Shown: positions 1 to 6,164 of the stretch, in pieces | Numbering within the stretch: the first letter of the stretch is position 1 | How the letters are laid out: each line of letters begins with the position of its first letter | NCBI GenBank assembly: GCA_021790295.1 | Contig: JAJYIC010000047.1 | Coordinates: 1 to 11,085, forward strand | Direction: 5' to 3' | Source of the DNA: Pseudomonadota bacterium | GTDB lineage: Bacteria; Pseudomonadota; Alphaproteobacteria; ATCC43930; CGMCC-115725 | DNA length: 11,085 bases | The notes under the pieces: generated by a model | Databases searched by the model: none | What the model saw: the letters and a program-made list of their open reading frames with translations, nothing else | Told to the model about the DNA's origin: nothing | Made by a program: the position numbers and the translations under genes

Positions 1-567
1 GTGGCTTGTCACCATGACCACCCCCGGTTTGTGAACCCCGCGCGTGGTCATGCACTGGTGCGCCGCCTCGATCACCACGGCCACCCCTTTGGGGTGGAGG
101 ACCTCGTCGATGGTGCTGGCGATCTGCACCGTCATCTTTTCCTGGATTTGCAGGCGCCGCGAATAGACCTCGACGAGGCGCGCGAGCTTCGAGATGCCGA
201 CGACACGATGGCGCGGCAGATAGGCGATGTGCACCTTGCCGATGATCGGCGCCAGGTGGTGCTCGCAATGCGACTCGAAGCGGATCTCTTTCAAGGTGAC
301 GATTTCGTCGTAACCGTCCGCCTCTTCGAAGGTGCGTTGCAGCAGCGCCGCCGGGTCTTCGTCATAGCCGCTGAAATAATCGCGATAGGCGCGCACGACC
401 CGTTCGGGCGTCGCGATCAGCCCTTCGCGTTGGGGATCATCGCCCGCCCAGCGGATCAGGGTTTTGACCGCCTCTTCGGCTTCACTTTGGCTCGGCCGCG
501 CCGCGCCGTTCGGTTTTTGCGCGCGCGCCCCGGAGGGGGCGCTGGATGACAGGCTTTGTGACGACAT
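1..567 (-). CDS. folE: GTP cyclohydrolase I, C-terminally truncated by the window edge
   Basis: Converts GTP to 7,8-dihydroneopterin triphosphate, the first step of tetrahydrofolate synthesis, in the cytoplasm. The reading frame is open from ATG 567 to base 1 (189 codons) with no stop. The zinc site is visible as SHCEHH (Cys101, His104) and HQC (Cys172). The Cys-to-Cys spacing of 71 matches E. coli FolE Cys110/Cys181, and His103 and His170 match its catalytic histidines. Other family blocks are IGKVHIAYLPRHRVVGISK and MTTRGVHKPG. The first 30 or so residues are low-complexity (Ser/Ala/Pro) and the conserved domain begins near AEEAVKTLIRWAGDDP. The purine-rich AGAGGA abuts the ATG, which is unusually close for a ribosome binding site, so the exact start is less certain than the identity. 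It lies 58 bases downstream of apaG on the same strand and is probably in one transcript with it. Some 15-25 C-terminal residues are probably missing, judged by family length. Confidence 0.95.
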   Translation of the reverse strand, partial: MSSQSLSSSAPSGARAQKPNGAARPSQSEAEEAVKTLIRWAGDDPQREGLIATPERVVRAYRDYFSGYDEDPAALLQRTFEEADGYDEIVTLKEIRFESHCEHHLAPIIGKVHIAYLPRHRVVGISKLARLVEVYSRRLQIQEKMTVQIASTIDEVLHPKGVAVVIEAAHQCMTTRGVHKPGVVMVTSH

Positions 568-625
568 TCCTCTTACTTTCAGTTTTCGGGCGCCGCAACT
601 GCCCGTTTCCATACCTGCGGCGAGG

Positions 626-1018
626 TCAATTGAGCCGCACCTGTTGATGCGGGCTGTCGAGGGAAAATGCCGGGATGGCGACTTCGAAGCGCTCGCCGCT
701 TTTCGTCTCCATCTGGTAGCTGCCGACCATGATCCCCGACGGTGTCGGGAGCGGCGTGCCGCTCGTATATTCGAAACTCTCCCCCGGACGCAACAGGGGT
801 TGTTCGCCAACCACCCCCGCGCCGCGCACTTCTTCGATATGGCCGCGGTTGTCGGTGATCCGCCAATGGCGGCTTTTGAGCTGGACCGTTTCGAGCCCCC
901 GGTTCTCGATGCGGACGTGATAGGCCCAAACGTAACGCTCGTCCAAGGGCGAGGACTGCTCTTCGAGATAAAACGGTTTGACCGTCACCCTGATCGACCG
1001 TGTCGTTTCGGTATACAT
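626..1018 (-). CDS. apaG: ApaG domain protein
   Basis: A 130-residue protein of the ApaG family, a small fibronectin-type-III-like beta-sandwich. The bacterial role is poorly defined; mutants of the enterobacterial gene were linked to Co2+/Mg2+ phenotypes, and the domain also occurs in some eukaryotic F-box proteins. Family blocks visible are ENRGLETVQLKSRHWRITD (residues 38-56), the Gly-rich VRGAGVVGEQPLL (64-76) and FEYTSGTPLPTPSGIMVGSYQM (82-103, read in two pieces). The length equals the usual 125-130. I chose ATG 1018 because GGAGAGAGG lies nine bases upstream and homology begins right there. An in-frame ATG at 1066 would add 16 residues, but it has no ribosome binding site and the extension resembles nothing in the family. 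The gene sits between the LLM oxidoreductase and folE on the same strand, consistent with an operon. Confidence 0.94.
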   Translation of the reverse strand: MYTETTRSIRVTVKPFYLEEQSSPLDERYVWAYHVRIENRGLETVQLKSRHWRITDNRGHIEEVRGAGVVGEQPLLRPGESFEYTSGTPLPTPSGIMVGSYQMETKSGERFEVAIPAFSLDSPHQQVRLN

Positions 1019-1096
1019 CCCTCTCAGCCTCTCTCCGAGAGGCGCGCCGACAGTGAAGCCTTTCATCAGAGAATGTCGATCGCGCGCCGCAGCCCG

Positions 1097-1984
1097 TCAA
1101 GGCCGCCCGCCCGACGGGGCGAGAAGGCTGAGAATTCTTTCGTCGACGGGCTGCCGCGAGCCTTCGGGATGGATCGGCTGGATCGTGACCTGGTCTGCGC
1201 CTGCGGAGAGATGCGCTTCGATGCGGGCGCGGATGGCCTTCTCGTCGCCCCAGGCGACCATCTGGTCGATGAATCGGTCGGAGCCGCCGCCGGCAAGATC
1301 GGAGTCGGAAAATCCCTGAAAGCGCCAGCCGTTGACGTAGTTTTCGAGCGCCAGATAGCGTGCGAGAGCCTCGCGCCCCGCCCGCCGCGCTTTGGCGGCG
1401 TCGGTGTCGAGGAGAACCCATACTTCCGGGCATAAAAGCTTCCGGGGCCCGAGGATGGCGCGCGCCTTTTGGGTATGCTCGGGGATCGTGTTGTAAGGAT
1501 GGGCTCCATCCGCCAGTTCGGCAGAAAGCGCGAGCATCTTCGGGCCGATCGCCGCCAACACGACAGGCGGCGTTTCGGGCGCGGAAGGGGCGCCGTAAGG
1601 GGCTTTTTTCATCGCTTCGAGATAGGCGCGCATGGTGGCGAGAGGCTTGCCGTAAGCGTGGCCGCGAAGCCCTTCGACCGTCGGGCGGTGGGAGACGCCG
1701 AGGCCCAAAAGGAAGCGGCCGCGCGAAAGTTCGGCAAGCGCCTTCTGGCCGTTTGCCATCGCCATCGGGTCGCGCGCGTAGATGTTGGCGATGCCGGTGG
1801 CGACGACGAGGCTCTTCGTTTGCGCGAGAAGCCATCCCGAATGCACGAGAGCGTTGCGCCCGCGGCTTTCCGGGATCCACAAGGCGGAATAGCCCCACCC
1901 TTCGACGCGCCGGGCGAATTCCGCCGCGGCCTCGGCGCTCATCGCATCCATTCCGACCCAAACGCCAAGCGTTCCGAGTTTCAT
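1097..1984 (-). CDS. LLM-class flavin/F420-type oxidoreductase
   Basis: A 295-residue luciferase-like monooxygenase (TIM-barrel) protein. It most resembles the subfamily annotated as probable F420-dependent oxidoreductase of the MSMEG_4141 type (TIGR03620); this is by recall of the pattern, not a search. Visible features are the N-terminal strand MKLGTLGVWVG, the acidic-aromatic turn GYSALWIPES (31-40), IANIYARDP (65-73), the strongly conserved SRGRFLLGLGVSH (87-99), and the late barrel strand GADQVTIQPI (262-271). ATG 1984 is chosen because AGGAG lies six bases upstream and the barrel begins at once; the frame is open further upstream, but that part is not protein-like. Substrate is unknown. 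The cofactor could be F420 or FMN, because LLM members use either and the sequence alone does not decide. It is the first gene of the leftward LLM-apaG-folE set. Confidence 0.9.
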   Translation of the reverse strand: MKLGTLGVWVGMDAMSAEAAAEFARRVEGWGYSALWIPESRGRNALVHSGWLLAQTKSLVVATGIANIYARDPMAMANGQKALAELSRGRFLLGLGVSHRPTVEGLRGHAYGKPLATMRAYLEAMKKAPYGAPSAPETPPVVLAAIGPKMLALSAELADGAHPYNTIPEHTQKARAILGPRKLLCPEVWVLLDTDAAKARRAGREALARYLALENYVNGWRFQGFSDSDLAGGGSDRFIDQMVAWGDEKAIRARIEAHLSAGADQVTIQPIHPEGSRQPVDERILSLLAPSGGRP

Positions 1985-2080
1985 TGCCTTCTCCTCTCCT
2001 CGCGCGCAGTGTGGATCGGCAAGGCTTTCCCGTCCAGAGCGCCCTTTGCGGGTAGAGGCGAGCCGCCGGCGGAAAGGCGG

Positions 2081-2094
2081 GCGGCACTTGCCGC
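2081..2094. promoter_or_regulatory. 14-base palindrome in the divergent spacer
   Basis: GCGGCACTTGCCGC has perfect 6-base arms (GCGGCA and TGCCGC) around a CT centre. It lies between the divergent LLM oxidoreductase and atm1 genes and overlaps the -35 of the candidate atm1 promoter, a position that would suit an operator. In GC-rich DNA such a palindrome can occur by chance, and no regulator gene is nearby. Confidence 0.25.
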
Positions 2095-2116
2095 GCGGGG
2101 AAGGCCGGGCGATATG
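2088..2116 (+). promoter_or_regulatory. weak promoter candidate for atm1-meaB
   Basis: A -35-like CTTGCCG (TTGCCG at 2088-2093) is followed after 17 bases by a -10-like GATATG (2111-2116). The hexamers match the consensus at only four and three positions. Spacing and the leading C of CTTG fit alphaproteobacterial housekeeping promoters. The leader to the atm1 ATG would be about 95 bases. No equally good site was seen for the leftward LLM gene. Confidence 0.25.
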
Positions 2117-2125
2117 AAGGGGCGA

Positions 2126-2153
2126 GTCATGCCGAAGCCGGTTCCCGCCATCC
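2126..2153. repeat. possible degenerate dispersed palindromic repeat unit
   Basis: On the minus strand this stretch reads as MAGTGFGMT. That closely resembles the MPGTSPGMT reading of the short palindromic elements scattered through many Rhizobiales genomes. The plus strand shows the GTCATGCCG ... CGCCATCC outline of such elements, though the internal symmetry is imperfect. The resemblance is from memory, only one copy is in the window, and I rate it tentative. It falls in the spacer 5' of atm1. Confidence 0.2.
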
Positions 2154-2217
2154 TCCTCGCCCTCGCCACGTTCGGCCGGCGGCTCCCTTCGCCGCAACTT
2201 GAAGCGGAGCTGGGCGG

Positions 2218-4065
2218 ATGAGAAACCCGCACGGCCGCGCCATCGCGCCCGGCGCGCCTGGCGCACAAGGCCGCCTCAAAGCCGAGTTCGGCGCCTTGAA
2301 GCGGATCGCTCCCTATCTCTGGCCGCGCGAGTCTTTGGCCTTGCGCCTGCGTGTGGCCCTGGCTTTGGGGCTTCTCGTCGCCGGCAAACTCGCCGCCATC
2401 GCCGTTCCCTTCCTTTACCGGTACGCCGTCAACAGGCTTTCGCCGCAAGCCTCGCCCGCTTTGGTCGCGGTTCCGCTCGCGCTCATCCTCGCCTACGGCC
2501 TCGCGCGGGTCTCCTCTCAAACTTTCAACGAGTTGCGCAACGCCGTCTTTGCCAAGGTCGGGCAGCGCGCGGTGCGGCTCATTTCGCTTTCGGTTTTCCG
2601 CCACCTGCACAGCTTGCCTCTCGCCTTTCACCTCGAACGCCGCACCGGAGGGCTTGCGCGCGCGATAGACCGCGGCACCGCGGCCATCGAATTCCTGCTT
2701 TCGTTCATGCTTTTCAATGTCGCGCCGACAATTGTCGAGATTTTGCTCGCCTGCGCGATCCTGTGGCGGCTTTACGACTGGAGGTTCGCCGCCCTTACCT
2801 TTGCCACCATGCTCGTTTACGTGGTTTTCACCTTTGCGGTAACCGATTGGCGCCTGCGCTTTCGCCGCGACATGAACGAGCGCAACACCGAGGCGAATAC
2901 CCGGGCCGTCGAAAGCCTCCTCAATTTCGAGACCGTCAAATATTTCGCCAACGAAGACTTCGAGGCGGCACGCTATGACGAGGCGCTCAAAGGCTATGAG
3001 AAGGCCGCGGTCGGCAGCCAGACGACGCTCGCCTGGCTCAACATAGGCCAAGGGGTCATCATCTCGGCCGGTCTCGTCGGCGTGATGGGGCTGGCGGCGC
3101 AAGGGATCGCCAAAGGCGTGATGACGATCGGCGATTTCGTTCTCGTCAACGCCTATCTGATGCAGCTTTATACGCCTCTCAATTTCCTCGGCGTCGTTTA
3201 CCGCAACATCAAGCAGTCCCTGACCGATCTCGAGCAGATGACGGCGCTTTTGGAGATCAGGCGCGGGATCGAGGGTGTTGCGGGCGCGCCTTCCTTTGCC
3301 GGCAACGGCGGGAGCATCCGCTTTGAAGGCGTCCGTTTTTCTTACGAGCCGCGCCGTCCCATTCTGCGCGGCCTCGATTTCGCGGTTGCGGCCGGCTCGA
3401 GGGTCGCGCTCGTGGGCCCTAGCGGAGCCGGCAAATCGACGCTCGCGCGCCTGATCTTCCGCTTTTTCGAGGTCGATGAAGGCGCGATCCTGATCGACGG
3501 GAGGGACATTCGCACGCTCTCCCCGGAAAACCTGCGCCGGGCGGTAGGGATCGTCCCCCAGGACCCGGTTCTTTTCAACGACACCATCTTTTACAACATC
3601 GCTTACGGCCGCCCGGGGGCGACCCGGGCCGAGGTCATTGAAGCGGCGCGTCTTGCCGCGATCGCGGAATTCATCGCCTCTTTGCCGCAGGGTTACGAGA
3701 CCATGGTCGGCGAACGCGGGCTCAAGCTTTCGGGAGGCGAAAAGCAGCGCATCGCCATTGCCCGCGTCGTCCTCAAAGCGCCCCCGATCCTCATTTTCGA
3801 CGAAGCCACCTCCTCTCTCGACAGCAACACCGAGAGGGAGATCGCCTCTCGCCTCGCCGGTTTTTGCCGCGGGCGCACCACCCTCGTCATCGCCCATCGG
3901 CTTTCGAGCATCCAGGACGCCGATCAGATCCTCGTCCTCGACCGCGGGCGCATTGTCGAGCGCGGCCGCCATTTGGAGCTTGTCGCCCTCGGAGGGCTTT
4001 ACGCCCTGATGTGGGCCCGGCAACAAAAGAAGGCGCGGCGGCAAGCGCCGCTTGCGGCCGAGTGA
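2218..4065 (+). CDS. atm1: Atm1/HMT1-type half-size ABC exporter
   Basis: A 615-residue inner-membrane exporter with an N-terminal six-helix domain (hydrophobic stretches near residues 46-67, 81-98, 158-184, 190-208, 279-297, 306-327) fused to one ATPase domain (about 368-600); it acts as a homodimer. ATPase motifs are Walker A GPSGAGKST (400-408), Q-loop Gln448, signature LSGGEKQR (504-511), Walker B ILIFDE (524-529) and H-loop His560. The membrane part carries the hallmarks of Atm1/ABCB7: LLNFETVKYFANE (234-246), WLNIGQG (273-279) and NIKQSLTDLEQM (330-341). Relatives export glutathione-linked compounds, supporting Fe-S homeostasis or detoxification of heavy metals. The substrate here is inferred from family. 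The ATG has GGAG eight bases upstream. The stop overlaps the meaB start, so the two are very probably co-translated. The longest minus-strand frame across it is a shadow. Confidence 0.95.
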   Translation: MRNPHGRAIAPGAPGAQGRLKAEFGALKRIAPYLWPRESLALRLRVALALGLLVAGKLAAIAVPFLYRYAVNRLSPQASPALVAVPLALILAYGLARVSSQTFNELRNAVFAKVGQRAVRLISLSVFRHLHSLPLAFHLERRTGGLARAIDRGTAAIEFLLSFMLFNVAPTIVEILLACAILWRLYDWRFAALTFATMLVYVVFTFAVTDWRLRFRRDMNERNTEANTRAVESLLNFETVKYFANEDFEAARYDEALKGYEKAAVGSQTTLAWLNIGQGVIISAGLVGVMGLAAQGIAKGVMTIGDFVLVNAYLMQLYTPLNFLGVVYRNIKQSLTDLEQMTALLEIRRGIEGVAGAPSFAGNGGSIRFEGVRFSYEPRRPILRGLDFAVAAGSRVALVGPSGAGKSTLARLIFRFFEVDEGAILIDGRDIRTLSPENLRRAVGIVPQDPVLFNDTIFYNIAYGRPGATRAEVIEAARLAAIAEFIASLPQGYETMVGERGLKLSGGEKQRIAIARVVLKAPPILIFDEATSSLDSNTEREIASRLAGFCRGRTTLVIAHRLSSIQDADQILVLDRGRIVERGRHLELVALGGLYALMWARQQKKARRQAPLAAE

Positions 4066-5054
4066 GCGCGCTCCCTTCGCTCCTCGCGGCGCTCAAAGGG
4101 GGCGATCGGCGGGCTCTTGCGCGCGCCATAACCCTTGTCGAATCGACGCGCCCGGATCATCGCGAGGAAGCCGAAAGGCTTGTCGAAGCGATCCTGCCTT
4201 TTGCCGGAGGCTCGGTGCGGATCGGCGTCTCGGGGCCGCCCGGCGCCGGCAAATCGACCTTTATCGAGGCTTTCGGCCGCGCCGGGCTCGAACGGGGCCG
4301 GCGCATTGCGGTGCTCGCGCTCGATCCCGGTTCGAAGCGAGGAGGCGGCGCCATTCTCGGCGACAAGACGAGGATGGCGTTTCTTGCGAGCGCCCCCGAA
4401 GCGTTTATCAGGCCTTCTTCGGCCGGGGTGATCGAAGGCGGCGTCGGACGGCGGACGCGCGAAGCGATCCTTCTGTGCGAGGCGGCCGGTTTCGACGCGG
4501 TTCTCGTCGAGACGGTCGGCGCCGGGCAAAGCGAGACGGCGGTCTCGGAAATGGCCGACATGCTGATCGTGATCCTTTCGCCTGCGGGCGGCGACGAGTT
4601 GCAGGGGTTGAAGCGCGGCATCCTCGAAGTCGCGGACATGATCCTCATCAACAAGGCCGACGGGGAACTCGCTCCTCTCGCGCGGCGCGCCGAAGCCGAA
4701 TACCGGAGCGCCTTGCGCCTTTTGCGTCCGCCCTGCCCCGAGTGGCAGGTGCCGGTGCGCGCAGTCTCCGCGCTCGAAGGCACCGGGATCGCCGCAATCT
4801 GGGAGGATGTCGAGCGCTTCCGCGCCGTTGCCGAGGCTTCGAACGGTTGGGCAGAGCGGCGCGCCTTGCAGGCGCGCCGGGCTCTCTGGTCCGAGATCGA
4901 AGAGAGCCTTCTCGAGCGCTTGCGCGCTGCGCCCCAGCTCGCGCGCCGGCTTCGCCTCGAAGAGGCAGAGGTCACGGCGGGAAAGAGAAGCCCGTGGGCC
5001 GCCGCCCGCACCCTTATCTCCCTTTTTCTCGGCGAGAACCCGGCCTCGAAATAG
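4062..5054 (+). CDS. meaB: MeaB/ArgK-family G-protein chaperone
   Basis: A 330-residue P-loop GTPase that, in characterised relatives, loads and protects the B12-dependent methylmalonyl-CoA mutase (or a related acyl-CoA mutase). Motifs are Walker A GPPGAGKST (58-66), the switch segment LALDPGSKRGGGAILGDKTRM (85-105, read in two pieces), ETVGAGQSE (150-158), and the guanine-specificity box NKAD (197-200). The length matches the roughly 330 residues of the family. I chose GTG 4062 because it gives a GTGA overlap with the atm1 stop and the usual family N-terminus. The frame extends further upstream, but only as a shadow inside atm1. The ribosome binding site is weak, as expected for a coupled start. 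No mutase or epimerase gene is in the window. The DPGSKRGG stretch is more basic than the usual DPSS/DPTS-type segment. Confidence 0.93.
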   Translation: MSALPSLLAALKGGDRRALARAITLVESTRPDHREEAERLVEAILPFAGGSVRIGVSGPPGAGKSTFIEAFGRAGLERGRRIAVLALDPGSKRGGGAILGDKTRMAFLASAPEAFIRPSSAGVIEGGVGRRTREAILLCEAAGFDAVLVETVGAGQSETAVSEMADMLIVILSPAGGDELQGLKRGILEVADMILINKADGELAPLARRAEAEYRSALRLLRPPCPEWQVPVRAVSALEGTGIAAIWEDVERFRAVAEASNGWAERRALQARRALWSEIEESLLERLRAAPQLARRLRLEEAEVTAGKRSPWAAARTLISLFLGENPASK

Positions 5055-5080
5055 GAAGGGAAGCGCAATGGGGAGAGGAC

Positions 5081-5563
5081 TCAAAAGGGCAAGGCGGCGA
5101 TGCGGCGCCCGGTCCAGGAAGGCCTCGGCAAAAGCGCGTGAGCGGCTGCCGCCGCGGCAACGCGGGAAGCCGCTTCGGCAGGGAAGGGGACGACCCGCCT
5201 TCTCCCGAGATCGACGTGCAGATAGAGAAGCTCCTGCATCGCCGCGCTTTCGCTCCCCTCGCCGAGGGTCATTTCATGGGCGAGATGGAGCCGCTTTTCG
5301 TCACGGCCGAGGATCAGGCTTTTGACCCGCACCCTGTCGCCGAGGAAAAGCTCGCGCCGGTAGAGAATATGGGTTTCGGCGACAAAGGTGCCGCAGCCGG
5401 TTCTTTCCTTGTAGTCGCGGCCGATGTCGAGGGCGTCGAAAAGAGCATCGGTCGCCCAATCGAACAAAACCACGTAATAGGCGAGATTCATGTGGCCGTT
5501 GATGTCGATCCACTCGGGGCGGACCTCGCCTTCGAAACCCTCGAACGGGGCGGGAAAGCTCAT
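5081..5563 (-). CDS. hotdog-fold acyl-CoA thioesterase (4HBT type)
   Basis: A 160-residue cytoplasmic thioesterase of the YbgC/FcbC-like hotdog superfamily, expected to hydrolyse an acyl-CoA. Substrate is unknown. The active-site segment is WIDINGHMNLAYYV (18-31). Asp20 aligns with the catalytic Asp of the D-x-x-GHxN pattern and precedes the long hotdog helix. The central strands follow as GTFVAETHILYRREL, GDRVRVKSLILG and KRLHLAHEMTLG, with the late strand ELLYLHVDL. The tail is Ala/Arg-rich and not conserved. The start is uncertain: ATG 5563 fits family N-termini and leaves a leader of about 40 bases from the candidate promoter. ATG 5596 or TTG 5611 would add 11 or 16 residues, and none has a well-spaced ribosome binding site. 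It converges on meaB with a 26-base gap and no visible terminator. Confidence 0.88.
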   Translation of the reverse strand: MSFPAPFEGFEGEVRPEWIDINGHMNLAYYVVLFDWATDALFDALDIGRDYKERTGCGTFVAETHILYRRELFLGDRVRVKSLILGRDEKRLHLAHEMTLGEGSESAAMQELLYLHVDLGRRRVVPFPAEAASRVAAAAAAHALLPRPSWTGRRIAALPF

Positions 5564-5610
5564 CTCACCGGCAATCGGGCAAAGCGTTTGTCGCATGTCG
5601 CGCAACTGCA

Positions 5611-5639
5611 ATTGAACTCTGGCGGCACTTCATCGTCAA
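5611..5639 (-). promoter_or_regulatory. candidate sigma70-type promoter for the thioesterase gene
   Basis: Reading leftward, TTGACG (5639-5634) is followed after exactly 17 bases by TTCAAT (5616-5611). The -35 matches five of six consensus positions and the -10 four of six. Transcription would start near 5604. The -35 is embedded in the first of the four phased 10-base repeats, so the repeat array lies just upstream of this promoter. Confidence 0.45.
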
Positions 5640-5674
5640 TCGCGGTCGCTCGCGGTCAATCGCCGTCAAACATG
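5635..5674. repeat. four phased 10-base direct repeats
   Basis: Consecutive decamers starting at 5635, 5645, 5655 and 5665 read GTCAATCGCG, GTCGCTCGCG, GTCAATCGCC and GTCAAACATG. All begin with GTC, three begin with GTCAA, and the first three share TCGC at positions 6-9 of the unit. The period is close to one helical turn, placing each copy on the same DNA face. The array lies between the divergent thioesterase and rpmB genes and upstream of both candidate promoters, which suits a multi-site operator. Read leftward, each full copy contains a TTGAC core. Confidence 0.5.
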
Positions 5675-5699
5675 TTGGCGCCCGCGGCTGCGAGCCGGC

Positions 5700-5728
5700 T
5701 TGACGGCAAAGGGAAGGGGGCCTAGAAG
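5700..5728 (+). promoter_or_regulatory. candidate sigma70-type promoter for rpmB
   Basis: CTTGACGG supplies a -35 TTGACG (5700-5705, five of six matches). After 17 bases comes a -10 TAGAAG (5723-5728, four of six). The extended CTTGACGG agrees with the alphaproteobacterial housekeeping consensus. Transcription would begin near 5735, giving a leader of about 63 bases before the rpmB ATG. Confidence 0.5.
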
Positions 5729-5797
5729 CTTCGATCGCGCAGCCTTTTCGGGCGCGCGGCTGAGGACGGAATCAGAGGATCGAAGGTCGAGGCGGGC

Positions 5798-6091
5798 ATG
5801 GCACAGCGCTGCGCAGTCACCGGAAAAGGCGTCCAGGTCGGGCATAACGTCAGCCATGCCAACAACAAGACAAAGCGCCGTTTCCTGCCGAATTTGCAGA
5901 CGACGAGGCTTTTTTCGGAGGTCTTGGGCCGCATCAGGCTGCGCCTCAGCGCCGCCGCCATCCGCACGATCGAACATAAGGGGGGGCTCGACGCGTTTTT
6001 GCGCGATGCCTCCGAGCGCAAGCTTTCGGCCGAACTGCGCCGCCTCAAACGGCGGGTCGAAGCGGCAAGCGCGCGCCAGCTAGGCTCCTAG
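5798..6091 (+). CDS. rpmB: 50S ribosomal protein L28
   Basis: A 97-residue, very basic ribosomal protein of the large subunit. The N-terminus MAQRCAVTGKGVQVGHNVSH, then ANNKTKRRFLPNL (21-33) and IRTIEHKGGLDAFL (55-68), are the family signature. The length and C-terminal basic helix are typical of Alphaproteobacteria; the E. coli protein has 78 residues. The ATG has GAGG five bases upstream. A good promoter candidate lies about 70 bases upstream, so the gene is probably transcribed from its own start. The divergent neighbour is the thioesterase and the downstream neighbour, 73 bases on, is tamA. Confidence 0.97.
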   Translation: MAQRCAVTGKGVQVGHNVSHANNKTKRRFLPNLQTTRLFSEVLGRIRLRLSAAAIRTIEHKGGLDAFLRDASERKLSAELRRLKRRVEAASARQLGS

Positions 6092-6095
6092 CCTA
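6081..6095 (+). terminator. small hairpin at the rpmB stop codon
   Basis: TAGGCT-CCT-AGCCTA forms a perfect 6-base stem with a 3-base loop, and the rpmB stop codon TAG lies at the loop/3' arm. No T-run follows, so it is not a convincing intrinsic terminator. It could instead stabilise the 3' end of the rpmB message or partly attenuate transcription into tamA. Confidence 0.25.
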
Positions 6096-6164
6096 AGGCC
6101 CGCCCGGTCGAAGGCCACGAGCGCCAAGCGCATCCCGCTCCGCCGGCACCGGAGCCGGGGTGCC

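Noticed and set aside
1..549. 182-codon plus-strand frame at the left edge
   Set aside because: It is antisense to folE, whose zinc ligands and catalytic histidines are all in place on the other strand.
587..608. CGGGC/GCCCG hairpin followed by TTT between folE and apaG
   Set aside because: It would terminate only plus-strand transcription, where no gene precedes it. On the minus strand it is followed by A residues, so it is not a terminator for apaG.
1018..1066. Longer apaG start at ATG 1066
   Set aside because: No ribosome binding site and no family-like sequence in the extension; ATG 1018 has a well-placed GGAGAGAGG.
1981..4044. 687-codon open frame on the minus strand opposite the ABC exporter
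   Set aside because: It lies antisense to a gene with intact ABC motifs. The translation is rich in Arg, Gly, Glu and Asp with no domain, as expected of GC-rich antisense frames.
3999..5084. 361-codon minus-strand frame opposite meaB
   Set aside because: Antisense shadow of a gene with all its G-protein motifs; no recognisable fold of its own.
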